Shown: piece by piece, positions 32,805-44,852 of the stretch | Numbering within the stretch: position 1 is the first letter of the stretch | How the letters are laid out: each line of letters begins with the position of its first letter | NCBI GenBank assembly: GCA_037127315.1 | Contig: JBBBDQ010000310.1 | Location: 2,551,001 to 2,615,000 of the forward strand | Reading direction: 5' to 3' | DNA from: Ascarosepion bandense | Lineage: Eukaryota; Mollusca; Cephalopoda; Sepiida; Sepiidae | Length of the DNA stretch: 64,000 nucleotides | Translations under genes and position numbers: made by a program | Notes under the pieces: model-generated | What the model saw: only the letters and a program-made list of their open reading frames with translations | Told to the model about the DNA's origin: nothing | Database searches by the model: none

Positions 32805-32846
32805 GCACGACTCGGAATTTCATGTGTTTTAGCAATCATCAGGTGC
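32805..32846 (-). ncRNA. Hammerhead ribozyme candidate 3
   Basis: On the minus strand: GCAC (32846-32843), CTGATGA (32842-32836), a 14-base stem II region with weak TG/CA pairing, GAAA (32821-32818), stem III ATT/AGT with loop CCG, cleavage base C at 32809, GTGC (32808-32805) closing a perfect 4-bp stem I. Core bases are all canonical; the weak stem II is the main doubt. (TA)n and (TG)n follow about 140 bases downstream on the same strand. Confidence 0.5.
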
Positions 32847-32849
32847 ATT

Positions 32850-33404
32850 ACTGGACTTTTCTCGATTTGAATTATTTATTAGTTTTTCTTTCTTAAAGTT
32901 CGTTATTGGTATTAAATCAAACGTGCGAATATTTCTATTTATTGAATGTATAATTCTGTTAGGTTAACAGCTAAACATAAAAATGGAATAAGATACTAAA
33001 GCCATGGTAGGAAACAAAAACAGATTTAGAACTATAAATAGGTTCTGTTAAATTTAACACACGGTTGTAAGAGGCGTAACTAGTTTGTTTACGTTTACAT
33101 TTTTCTAAAAATAATTAATACATTAGCGTAAGGGATAGGGATAATTTATACGTACATATTTACGCACTCATACATATGTATGTATTCACAGACACATAAA
33201 AACTTCAGGGCTTATGGATTTTCAGTTTGAATTATATTTAGTTTTTTCTACTGTATTATTACTGTATTAATAAATACTTAATTATTAAGCGGTCATGGTA
33301 AAGTAAAAATTTACATAGGTTAAATACGGAACTAAAAACTCAAAAAAGCGATAAGGATTACAAATCGTGGGGACGGGAAAAAGACAAAATAAGTCAGAAT
33401 CTAA

Positions 33405-33410
<6 letters not shown>
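32850..33410. other. AT-rich spacer
   Basis: No gene seen. Confidence 0.3.

Positions 33411-33469
<59 letters not shown>
33410..33469. repeat. (TA)n microsatellite
   Basis: About 58 bases of TA dinucleotide. Confidence 0.95.
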
Positions 33470-33472
<3 letters not shown>

Positions 33473-33845
33473 AAGATAAACAAAACTATCAAGAAATTCT
33501 CATCTTTATCCATTTAACAGATATTTGGTTCACTATAATGCTGAGAGATTTACATCCCTTCCCTTTATAAAGAGATATAATGATTGCGTCAATCTAATCT
33601 TGATGAAGAGGTCCACCGAACCACACATCTACAATAAGCTTATGAATAAGTGAGCACTCCCACAACGCAAAACTTCAACGGAAATGCCGTCCAGACCAGA
33701 TGCCTTTCTAGTATTAACCTTTAAAGCCTTTTGAACTCATTCAAAGATGGAAGGTATTCTGTGGGAGACTCTTAACAACAGAGTCATAAACAATGAATGG
33801 GTTGTAAAATAAGTCAATAAGATATTCCACCGTTTCATAATATTT

Positions 33846-34545
33846 TTTTTTTTTTAATCATTTCACCTCGAGCAAGGCAGAAACGCCACTGATGTGCAGG
33901 GGTTTACATAAATGTAGAAAGATTAATTAGAAAAGAGTGAGGAGTACAAGCTAGTTAGAAAGGAACAATAGAAAGCAGGTGCAATGACAGATACATAGGT
34001 GGAGAGAAAGGGAAGGTTATACAGGGGTGGGGAGAGAGCTAGAGTCCAGTGGTTAGTAGATGAGTATTGACTTTGCACTTAAATTTCTGGAGGTCGTAGC
34101 CGTCAGGAAAGCAAGAATACGGGAGTGAGTTCCACAGGCGGGAAGTGCGAGAGAGGAAGCTGCAGGAGTAGAATTGTCGTCTGCGTTTGGCTAACCTGAC
34201 TGTGAATGGGACCCAGTTGCCAGTCTGGTTGCACGGGTAAACACCTGTTGAGGAGGCATCAGTGACTTAAGCTCATCCGAGCAGAAGCCATGAAAGTATT
34301 TATAGAAGAGACAGAGGGAGGCCACATTTCGACGATGGGAAAGTGGCTGCAGACGAGTCGCCAGATCAGTACCTATCACATTACAGACTCTCCTTTGGAG
34401 CTTGTCAAGAACACTGAGGAGAACGGCAGGGGCACCTGACCATAAATGGCAGCAGTACTCCATGCACGGACAGATGGTTGACTTGTAGCACGGACGGATG
34501 GTTGACTTGTAGCACGGACGGATGGTTGACTTGTAAAACTTCTGG
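33846..34545 (-). pseudogene. Jockey/CR1-like LINE 3' part nested in another LINE
   Basis: Minus-strand frame: three KSTIRPC-type repeats, MEYCCHLWSGAPAVLLSVLD, KLQRRVCNVIGTDLATRLQP, then RRNVASLCLFYKYFHGFCSD. After a frame change RLWNSLPYSCFPDGYDLQKF lies near 34090-34150. The 3' end is a GAGGTGAAATGATT motif followed by poly(A) (poly(T) 33841-33855 on the plus strand). Heavily 5' truncated. It shows which coding region precedes the short 3' fragments found elsewhere in the window. Confidence 0.85.
34464..34535. repeat. 24-bp in-frame tandem triplication
   Basis: Three copies of GCACGGACGGATGGTTGACT+TGTA at 34464-34487, 34488-34511 and 34512-34535. On the minus strand it encodes YKSTIRPC three times, where other family members have it once, so it expanded inside the nested LINE copy. 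Confidence 0.95.
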
Positions 34546-36230
34546 ATTTTTAAAATATCATATCTATCTTTTGCATTCAAAGGCACTACAGAGGAAGACA
34601 TAGGATCAAACACCGTTTTTATCAAATGATATAATTTCGAGTCCTTCTGATCAAAAGCCGTTTAAATCTGTCCGGAAAGTTTAGACTCCCCCATTCATTC
34701 TTCATTTGACAGAGATAACGTTGCAAAACAGATTTCGCATTTTTAAAAGATTGCAACAGGGATGACTTTTCTTTGTCAGATGCACTAAAATATATCTGGT
34801 GAGTTTTATTTCATCTTTTTAGCAGTTCATTAATTGCTGCATCACTTTTGTCAAATCAGTCCTGATTTTTACTTTTTCTCAATTCTAATATTTGGGCACT
34901 GATATTATAAACTGTTTCTTTAAATTGATTCCATGCACTATAAAATACAGAATTCTCAAAAGCATTCTGTAATTCCTCACGCAAATTTAGATCGCTTAAC
35001 TTTGAAACATTTATACTTTGGGATACAGATACCCTATTTGCTCTCATTTTCGTCGAATGCGTAATTTTAATTTTTATCTAAACATCATAAAATCACTACC
35101 ATACTCAGCCCAACGCATTACCCTGACGTTACAAACAACCTGAGGGTCATGTTTACGACAAATAACACAGTCAAGAATATGACAATGTTTTGAACAAGGA
35201 TGTATCCAAGTGACTTTATGAACCAATCTGCCAAATGTAAGTTCAAATTTAGTACATAACTCAAGAAGGCGAAAACCGTATCTGTTCATTTTACTAAGTC
35301 CATATTTGCCAACAGCATCTCAGGTGTTACTATCTTTACCTACTCTGGCATTGAAATCACCAAATAAGACAATCTTATCGCCCCTCAGAATTTTGGTCAA
35401 CACATTTCTGAGATCTTGGTAGTAAGCCATCACAGTTTCTTCAGTATTTTTTAGAGTATGTGCATAGACGGGGATGAAGATCATAAAATGCTTTTGAGGC
35501 AACACAAGCCTCAACACTATGATACGGTCACTAATACATTGAGACTGCTCCAGGTACTTTGTCAAATCAGATCTGATAGCAAATTCAGCACATGTCTCAC
35601 GCTTTATACCCTTAGCTTTTTCTTTCCAGAAGAAAGTGTGTCCAGTCACTTTTTCAATCAATCTTCCTCACTGAAGCGGGAATCAAAAAGAGTGAAAATA
35701 TCTATTTCATAACGAGATCAATCCTTAGCAACAACAGCTGTGTGCCTTTCAGGCCGACATGAATTGTGATGATCAAGAAGTGTTCTTACATTACAAGAAC
35801 ACAAATTAATTTTACAGTTTTTTTAAAAATATTTTTGAGAGTGCAACATTTTGTATTTGCCCCGCACGGATGAACAACTGTCATCCGCAGCAAACTGACC
35901 AATACGAAGGATGAACAGACAATTTTTAGGTTACCTTTTCTAGACCTTTACCCCAAAACGTTGAGCAGGGCACTCCCTAAAAGGGCGGCTCAGTTACTCA
36001 AAACTCTACGGAAACTGTCCAGTCAACAAGTGACAATGTTATGATGAGTCTTGGGTTACCTATGTGCAATGCTGTGACTGTGAACCTCTAGTTTGTTAAA
36101 CTTTGCACGTCGCCAGGTCTAACAAACGCCCCATCGCCATAAGGCTTTTGGACTTAGAAAAGGAAATAAGATATATCTGCACATGGTACTCTCTCCTTCT
36201 ATACCAGCAATATTCGATGACGCGCCGATG

Positions 36231-38600
36231 ATAAGATAATTGTATAATGAAAGAGGCCACAGGTTTGTATATCAGAGTTTTCTTCTTTTAGAGATATATC
36301 AATCTATATTTACAAAAATGTTCCATATTCAATGCTTATGTATATGTGTGTATGGGACTGTCTTTTTTTTTAATTTTTATCTCTTTTTGGACTGACATAA
36401 AACAAAATGTGTCATACTTGCCATCTGTTTTCGTTAGATTTTTAAATCTCGCTTTCACCGTGTGCACAAAACATGCATGAAGGATATCATTGAATGTACG
36501 AATTATTGCTAACAGAACTTTCACGCCATCAGCAAATCTTAAGACTCCATTTTGAATGCAGTGGAAAACGATGTAGAAAAAAATATAAACTTCTAAGATG
36601 ATGAACTATTACTGCGGAAATCTAACGAAGAGATTTGACTAAAACGTGAAAAGCCTCAAAATTACAAGGTTGTGGAAATAAAGTCTTCCAATAATTAAAT
36701 GATATGGCAGATGCAATAAACTGTTTGCATACAAAAGTATGAAGTTCAAATGGATGATGGAAAAAAATTTAATGCGATTGAAAAAAGCTTGTAAAAGCTA
36801 TAAAGAAATACAATGAATAAAACCAAGAAAAGGAAAGGCAAATTGAAAGAAATGATAAAATGAAAGAAAGAAAATAAATTGAAAAGAAAAAAGTAAAAAT
36901 GTAAAAGGCAAACAATACTTAAGTATAAAATTTAAAAATCAACATAAATTTTTTTCAAAAAGTAATTAATAAAACACCTCAATTTGTAATGGCTGTTAAT
37001 AAAATAAACATTTTATTTCCATAAAAGAAAAGAAAATAACAAATATTCCCCATTAAACTCTCACGTAAATACAATGCCAATACCAAATTAATATCAAATT
37101 AATACAATACCAAATTAATATCAAATGAACTAATCAATAAATACAGGTTGGAAAACTTCTTTTCATGTAAACAATTTCTTACCTTCACCAAAATAGTTTG
37201 AAGTTAAAGTTTACATAAAATGGTGTCCTAAAATCAGCAGAAAGTGTTCGTTACCCTGGTATATAAATCCAAGCTAAAGACGATTTAAAAAAAATGAAAA
37301 ACTTTATTAGCATCAAGAGCCAAATGAAAACAAAAGAAAAATGTATAAATGTATCCAAATTTATAAGGAAGTAAAACTGGACAACAAAAGTACGAAACAC
37401 GTCCTATAATTTCGAGTGAAAATGTTGTGTGCAACTATTTCAATGCAGGTTATGTATTTTTTTTCTGTGAATTCTTAATCTTGTTCTGTAATTACTCAAG
37501 CCGAAGCTATTGCAATTTCCAGTAATGTTATATTGTTTAATTGTTACAAATCAAACGGACTATTTTGTCTCAATATTATCATTTCTTTATTGACATATAT
37601 AAAATATGTTTATCAGGATCTATCAAAAGCCGTTCTTCTTTCCACCAAAAGAGGGTTTCTCTCAAATTTCTGAAGGTTGACAAAGTGGTGAAATAATGGC
37701 AAGTAAGTTGGTTTAAGTATTTTAGTACTTATTGCATATATGAACGCGCGCACACACACATACCCCTATATCTATAAACCTTATTTTGCGTAATCAGAAA
37801 AGTCTCCTACTTAGACCTGAACACCCCTCATCGGTATGCAATGGACTCCTCTTTTAAAAAAAAAAGGTATAATATACTTTACTCTAGATGGCATTTGTCT
37901 TATTGCATTCTGAGAGGGAGCTGTGAATGTTGGTAGATGAGGCGTCCGGGAGGAGATAATACCGAGGTCGATTGAACAGTTTCTAGTACTTATGCCCACT
38001 GTAAACACTTATTTATGCCAAGTTCCTTTAAGAAGCCGAACAAATAAATATATACATGTAAAAAATTAAAAATTTAAATTTGCTTATGTTTTTGGCAACA
38101 TGGCTAAACTCATTTTTCTTGAGTTAAAATCAACAGTCTAGAAATATCAATGACATATTAGTAAGTATTATTTAGACAAAACTATTATCATTAAATCATA
38201 TTGGTAATATTAATTTATTTATTAATATTAACATTATTTTTATTGTCATAATTTTTATTTCAACGATTCTACAAGTAATTCCTTTCTTTGTTTCACTGTA
38301 ATTTTAGCTATTTCTGGAATTAAGCCAAAGTTAACTCAGACGTTCAACAATGTGAAACCAAATGACTACAAAACATCTCTGGGGGAGAGATTTTTTGACG
38401 ACGTTAACTACTCAAATATTAATGAATTAACATTTGATAAAAATGAACTTAAGTCATAAGTAATTCTCGTCTTTAGGAACCATCTGTAATGACGAATGTA
38501 GGATCCTAACTGATAAGCATACGTGGCAGCTAAGAATAAATTTGGAGTACAAGAATTTGGTGCAGTAGTGGCAGCGTACATCGTGGATAAAAAATTTTTT
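36231..38600. other. AT-rich intergenic DNA, no gene seen
   Basis: 36770-37400 is A-rich. 37810-38010 is better balanced, but its frame has no recognisable family. No 5' LTR matching 40459-41200 was found here. Confidence 0.4.
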
Positions 38601-38670
38601 TCTACGAGAATAATTGCCAGAAAGCAATAGTTAAAAAAACAAACACCTCAAGGAATCAAAACAGCAAACC

Positions 38671-40455
38671 ATGGATGACTTTCAGAAAGGAATACTAGAA
38701 ATCATTAAAAGAAGTGAAGAAAGACGAATAGAAATGCAAAAGACAATTGAACAAAGACAAATGGAAATGCAAAAGGAAAATAAAGAAAAACAATCACAAT
38801 TACAAGAACTATTACTAAAATTAACAAGTACAGCACTAGAAAGAAACACAGAAAAAGAGGAGACGTTTCCGCAAGATTCTCTGTGGAACGCTATAGAAAC
38901 TTTTAAATACTCGATTGTTTTGGAGAATATTACAGGCAATATGAATATAATTTTAATATCGACTGCCAGCACTGGAGTGAAAAGAAAAAAATTAAAGCTT
39001 TTGCTCAGAAAATTAGGTACGGACGAACACACTAAATTTGTAGATTATATTCTACCAAAAAAAAAAACGATTTTTCGACGAGGCAGTGACAGACCTCACT
39101 GAGCTATTTAGCCCCAAAATCTCGTTGTTCGATAAAAGGTGGAAATGCCTTAATCTCGTGAAAGACAAAAACGAGGACTATTCAACATTCGTGGCCATGG
39201 GTAACAAACATTGTGACGACTTTAAATTAGCGGAGCTAACTCTAGACAACTTTAAATGACTCATATTTGTCCAAGGACTAGTCGATGTTAAAGACAGCAA
39301 AATGAGAAAAAGAATGCTGACCAAACTTCAAAACGAGCCAGGTTTAACACTACAAAAACTGTCAGAGGATTGTCAAAAATGTTTCAGTAGAAAGAAAGAC
39401 AGTAAAGGTATCGAAGAATCAGGAGTCGCGCGTATTCGTAAAGTAAAAAGAAATTTACGGTTTTCACCCTCCCCAAAAGCAAAACAAGATTTTGACGACA
39501 AAAAAAGATACAAAACAACAAATGACAAAAACTAAATGAAATTCAAGCCTCCCCTTCTGCATGCTACAGATGTGGTGGATTGCATTGGGTTAAAGATTGT
39601 CGTTTCAAATACAAAAAATGGCCCAGCGTATGGGACACAAGGCAGCGGTATGCAGAAACAAAAACCAACCTAGTAGGGTAAGATCTACTAGAGAGGAATA
39701 TGAAAACAATGAAAACACGAGGAAATATGTAGAACTTGAAATATTGAATAAGAAGATCAAATTACAATTGGATTCAGGGTCAGACTTAATAATAATCAAT
39801 CTACAGACATGGTGGAAGCTGAACAGACCGACCATGCTACACACACAAAAATTGCTAAATCTGTAACAAGAAAAAGGATTAATTTCGAAGGCGAAATTAT
39901 CGTAAATGTGAAATTTCAGGGAAAAACCAAAAAGTTAAAAATATATGATATGTTACGAAAAGCAGACATAACCTGGTAGGAACGGAGTGGATGCAGAAAT
40001 TTAATGTATGGGTTTTACCCATTAACTCTTGTTGTAAAAAAATTAAAAAGCGTACCGACAGAAACTAAAGAATTGAAAAAAGAGGCATTTTCAACCAGTA
40101 ATAAATTCGCAACAAAAATCGAGCAAAAGAAGAATATGCAACTAGTATTTATAACACCTATAGTTACGGAAAAAGCATTCCAACTAGGTGAACAAGAATG
40201 TTAAAAATTTACATAGAACATTGGGAACTTGGAGCAGTCATAAACGGACTAGGAAATGCAATATACAAAATACAGGGAGAAAAATCTATACATAAGAGAC
40301 ATATCTACCAAATACAAAAACGGAGTTAAGAGCCAAGCTCGTCACTCTTAGAAAACGTTGTCGCGGTGAAAAAAAAAAAATTGAAGCCGTTGAGAATAAT
40401 AGATCCCAAGCGAAAAAAATACTAACTTCTTCCAAAAAAGAATCTAGGGAGGGGG
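38671..40455 (+). pseudogene. Ty3/gypsy-like retrotransposon, gag-protease remnant with deleted pol
   Basis: Gag begins at 38671 with a charged coiled-coil-like N-terminus (MDDFQKGILEIIKRSEERR). It continues through several frames: LFDKRWKCLNLVKD near 39130, LTKLQNEPGLTLQKLSEDCQ at 39320-39380. A zinc knuckle of form CYRCGGLHWVKDC lies near 39555-39600. Protease text follows with IKLQLDSGSDLIIINL (active-site DSG, 39755-39805). After an inter-domain stretch (FQGKTKKLKIY, TEWMQKFN) there is no reverse transcriptase or integrase core. Instead, pol-end-like text (SIHKRHINQIQKRS near 40290-40330) leads to a purine tract AGGGAGGGGG (40446-40455). A large internal deletion removed most of pol. Not a functional element. 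Confidence 0.75.
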
Positions 40456-40458
40456 CTG

Positions 40459-41200
40459 TTATGGATCACCCCTTTGTACATAAGAATGGACTCGCCTGAT
40501 GTGTACATATAATCCTGCCTGTACAGAGATCAGTAGTCGCAAACCATTTGGCTTTGCTACTATGACTGTCAGCTCTCTGCCTTCGGGTAGAGGGCGCTCT
40601 CTGCTTCCGAGCAAAGAGCACTAACCCAGTCGTGGTTCTGCCGAAGGGTAGAATAACGACTCGGTAATAATAGACAGACATTTTTTGGCCCGGCTATATG
40701 ACCGAGAAGAGCCACTATAAAATGACCTTGTGTCACATCTCACCTTGCGTGGGAAGGTTGGTAAAAACCGTCGCAAACCATTTGGTTTTGCTACTATGAC
40801 ACTGTCATCTCTCTGCTTTCGGGTAGAGAGCGCTCTCTGCTTCCGAGCAGGGAGCACTAGCCCAGTCGTGGTTCCGCCAAAGGGTAGAATCACGACTGGA
40901 GAAAGATAGACAGATATTTTTGGCCTGGCTATATGGCCAGGAAGACCCACAATAAAAAAGACCTTGTGTCACATCTCGTCTTACGTTGGAATGTTGATAA
41001 ATACCGTTGTAAGGTAGTTCTGTAGTTGTAGAGTTGCCTACTTGGTCAGTAAGTTGGTGCAGAGTTAGAGTTGTTTGGATATAGACTCATTAACCGGACA
41101 TCCTATTTCACTGCAAGAGTGTATATATTGATTTCGATTAATAGTATTCCTGAATTGACTAACTCGTGTTCCAGTTTGTATATTTTTGTTCAATATAACT
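40459..41200 (+). repeat. 3' LTR with tandemly duplicated 234-bp segment
   Basis: Starts TGTTATGGATCACCCC immediately after the polypurine tract. Inside, a block beginning GTCGCAAACCATTTGG at 40536 is repeated at 40770 (234-base period), with a partial third start near 41005. The first unit has a TATAAAA box at 40716-40722; the second has AATAAAA near 40951. The 3' boundary near 41200 is uncertain. No matching 5' LTR was found in the window. Confidence 0.7.
40716..40722 (+). promoter_or_regulatory. Putative LTR TATA box
   Basis: TATAAAA within the first 234-bp unit of the LTR, in the position expected for a U3 promoter. The second unit has AATAAAA at the same relative place, so duplicating the unit may have duplicated or diluted the promoter. 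Confidence 0.4.
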
Positions 41201-41214
41201 TAATTTCCATATCT

Positions 41215-41550
41215 GTTTTTATTTAATAATTTCACACTCCACCTACGTCTATTGAACAGGTGAAGAGGCTCATCACTTGTTCCTTGTTTAGGATGTGGTT
41301 TCCGGCTTTCTGTTTTCCAATCTTTGCACTCTTTTCTTTTTTTTTTTCTCAGTTGGAGTAGATAGACTAAACTATCGCCCGGTTCACACTCCACCCACGT
41401 CTATTGAACAGGTGAAGAGGCTCATCCCTTGTTCGTTGTTTAGAATGTGGTTTCCCGCTTTCTCTTTTCCAATCTTTTCATTCGTACGTAGCCCCCTGCG
41501 CTTCAGTGGCGTTACCGCCTTGCTCGGGGTGATATGATTAAAAAAAAAAA
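41215..41550 (+). repeat. Two tandem Jockey/CR1-like LINE 3' fragments
   Basis: CACACTCCACCTACGTCTAT at 41231 and CACACTCCACCCACGTCTAT at 41384 start two partial copies. The second ends with GGGGTGATATGATT and poly(A) at about 41540. The first is cut short by a T run near 41340. Sense is plus. Confidence 0.85.
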
Positions 41551-44060
41551 ATTAAAAATTTTTTTAATGTTTTTTTTTAATTGTGTTTCATCTCTTTATA
41601 CTCAGAACCGACTTAAATCTGAAATATTTATAAAAATTCTACAGCGTTTGTTTTTATACCTTAGTTTTATGTCGCACTTATTAATTTTTTTTTTAATGTT
41701 TTCTCGACTATGACATTTTATCCTGTGTATTTTCTGTTTATTATGCACAGTTGTTTTCTCTTTATCTTTGAATTCATTGGTTTTTTATGTTCTAATTTTT
41801 TTCTCTTACGACTATTTTAAGCCGTCTTTAATATTTTACTCTTTTTAGTGACTATAAAATAATTCCTTTTCAATAATTTTATTTATTTATGTTTTTGAAT
41901 ATTCTTCTCAGATATTAGTTTTGAAGTCATTCATTCTTTTCTGCTTGTTTGAACCTGTTATTTTCTCGCTTCACTAATTTGTTTGAATGTGCTTGCACAC
42001 AATAAAACATTGTTCGTTTTAACCTTTTATAGACAAAAAGTGTAAACTTATATATTTGTAAAAATCCTAGTATTTGAATCTCACTTCTAATGTTTTAGCG
42101 TTTGAAAATTTTGTACGATTGTCTTTGTATTTTGACGAATGGTCATTACACTTCTCTTAATAATTATATTTTTTAAGTGAAATATACTTAAGTCATCAAA
42201 AACTTTACTTTGGTGACGTGCAATGGAAAATCAAGCGATAACAAGTCTCATTATTGCCACCCGCATCTTAATACACTAGCTGTTTTGTTGATAGTCACGA
42301 TTCTTTTTTGAATTTCAAATTCTTCCGATATTTCTGTAAATATTTTGAAGACTATTTCGGTTGAGCCACGATGGGTACATTCATTATCATAATATTCTGC
42401 AATGTTTTCACTTCCCTTGCAAATTCTCTATGTTTTTCTTGTGTTTTCTATTTTTCTTTTTTTCAAATTTAGCTTATGCTCTGCTCGAACAGAAACATCC
42501 AATATCTAACAGATCTTCTTCTACTAGTTCATGTCATTTAGATTCAATCTTATGACCAGGATTATAGTTTCTACTTGTTGATTACACCTTTGGATTTCAC
42601 TGAAAACCAAATGACTACAAGTTATCTCATTAATTTAACACTCTTTTATACATGATTTTTTTTTTTAACTATTTTCAATTTTTCCTTGGATTCAGTCCAA
42701 TAATAAAGTACGACTGTTAGTTTTCATTCACCATATTTATTTTCAGTTATTTGGGAAAATTCAGTGTTTTTCAGTTTCTCATTTTTCCCAGATTTTTTTA
42801 TGCCTGTACAGTAAAATCAACTGCTTCACAAATCTTCATCTTTTTATTTATAACAGTAATATTAACCGTTTTCTTATATGGATAGATTTAACAATCATTG
42901 ACCGAGCAGCCAGTACTGCTGTCGGTTGAAATTTATTAAATCTTTCTCTTGAAATTTTTTTTTCAAGAAAATAGTTTTCATGTGTCCGGTAGTTGTTATC
43001 CCTCTTTCCAATTATGATGAGACTTTCCTTCCTAACCTATAATTTGAAGTGGTGTGGAACGTTATTATATCATCATTTTATCTTCGTTATATCTGCTATC
43101 TATTTTAGTTGTTACTGCGCATATAGTTTCTGTTAATTGCTTCATTTCTTTGTTTTTGATTCTGCAGCGTCAGTCTACAAAGTTTCAAAGAAGAGCGGTC
43201 TTTGCCAAAACCCACAGGTTTCACGTGTTCAAATTCATTAACAGTTTATATGATTCTGAATGAGTTTGGCGCCAGGCATGGCATCCATATGAAAGTAGGT
43301 TAACGTTTTGGTTTTGTAGAATTTTGCGGATTTGGGCAAAACTATCCATAGTACAACCTATTCTATGTTCAATTTCTTTACCGCCTATACTATATTGTTA
43401 TCTGATCCCAAACACCGACGTACTAGCAGTATCTATATTAGACGATCTGTATAAATTTCAAATACCCATAGAACTTTATTTCAATGAAAAAGAGGGATGT
43501 GGTCAAGGTACTCACGTCTATCTTAGCGACTGTTGAAAGTGTCTAGGTGAACAAAAGAAATGATAATACTCACGATGATGCACCCCAAGTTCACTTCAGT
43601 TCGAAGGTAGTAAATAACAAGAGCCATATCAAGCCTCCTTACTTCTGTTTGGTCACAGAATAAAGTCACCGTCTGCCTTGAAATGTTCAAAACAGCACCA
43701 AAGCTCTGGGTTAAGGAGGAGTCATACATATTTCAGCAGACTAGCCTACCGCTTCACCGGTTCTGCTATAACAAGGACTCATATATTGTGTAATGTGATT
43801 CATTCTTCCCATAAATATGTACAAAATAAACCCTTTTCATGAATCAAAATTTGTGAGAAAGCATCTGTTCATATCTCGCATTGTTTATCTTATTTGTCTA
43901 TTATCATTCAAACCATATGAGTTTCGCTTTTATTTAAGTTACTCAATTCATTCTTCTTGTCTAAACTACATCTTTCAACATGTTGTACATGTCATACCCG
44001 TTTGGATACAGTTGAACCTGATATAAGCAATGGATTTGAGACTATTTGTGATACTTGGAA
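41551..44060. other. AT-rich intergenic DNA, no gene seen
   Basis: Mostly T-rich. 43320-43780 is more balanced and contains no family that I recognise. No supported exon. Confidence 0.4.

Positions 44061-44065
<5 letters not shown>

Positions 44066-44101
<36 letters not shown>
44066..44101. repeat. (GA)n microsatellite
   Basis: 36 bases of GA dinucleotide. Confidence 0.95.
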
Positions 44102-44104
<3 letters not shown>

Positions 44105-44221
44105 AACGTTTTGCTGAAAATGTCTCAGACTCATTTTCCACATTCTAACTGAATAAACAAACAAATTTGGATGGGAAACAGCTTCTTATTTAAGACAATA
44201 ACTTTTCAGCATCCTCTTGTG

Positions 44222-44222
44222 T

Positions 44223-44319
<97 letters not shown>

Positions 44320-44331
44320 GTATATATATAG
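44222..44331. repeat. (TA)n microsatellite
   Basis: About 110 bases of TA dinucleotide with a few phase breaks. Confidence 0.95.
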
Positions 44332-44740
44332 TTGTGTTATACCTTGTTCTTCTCTCTTCTAAGAAATATAGACGAAAAATTGAAATCGCTAGTATTCCAT
44401 TAAATGTTTTAAATTATTTCTGATCAAATCATTGTCTCACGTTGTTAAGGGATATTAGATGACTTAATAAATATTTCTAAAGGTAGAATCTGTGAGACCT
44501 CTGTCAAGAAAATGTGTCAAATCGTGTCATTGATTGTATTAAATAAAACATTTTGAAATGTTTATTACCTATAGGAAATGCTTCTCTCGAAGTTTGGTCT
44601 TTCTATCCATCATGACCTGTTTTTATAAATATTAATCTTTATTTTTTGTTTGCCTTGTAGATTAATATTATGCTCATATATATGCAATACTATACTTTAA
44701 TTTTGTATCTAATATCTATAGTACCCAAAAATTTTTTATA

Positions 44741-44779
44741 TATACACACACACGCACAACAAACACACACCCACCCACC

Positions 44780-44820
<41 letters not shown>
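44741..44820. repeat. CA-rich/(TA)n compound microsatellite
   Basis: CA-rich and CCCA-containing run 44741-44781, then (TA)n to 44820. Read on the minus strand it follows hammerhead candidate 4 by 32 bases. Confidence 0.95.
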
Positions 44821-44824
<4 letters not shown>

Positions 44825-44852
44825 AATTATTACATTAAAACATGTAAAAAAT

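Larger units (their letters stand above)
33560..36230 (-). pseudogene. LINE with apurinic-type endonuclease and RT start, split by nested LINE
   Basis: Minus strand. The 5' part near 35800 reads CSCNVRTLLDHHNS, the start of the endonuclease. 35661-35320 has FFWKEKAKGIKRE and then DKIVLFGDFNARVGKDS, with the GDFNARVG catalytic motif intact. 35289-35074 reads VTWIHPCSKHCHILDCVIC and YGSDFMM, where the expected SDH has become SDF. Coiled-coil-like text follows (35047-34700). The frame enters MIKTVFDPMSSSVVPLNAKD at 34625 and is cut at about 34545 by a Jockey/CR1-like insertion. It resumes at about 33840 with the RT entry segment: TRKASGLDGISVEVLRCG near 33700. The remainder of the RT is missing. 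Clade not determined beyond APE-type LINE. Confidence 0.8.

Noticed and set aside
40466..40950. Two overlapping minus-strand frames of 71 and 109 codons with similar repeated text
   Set aside because: They arise from the 234-bp tandem unit of the LTR read on the opposite strand. The similarity is the DNA repeat, not a protein family.
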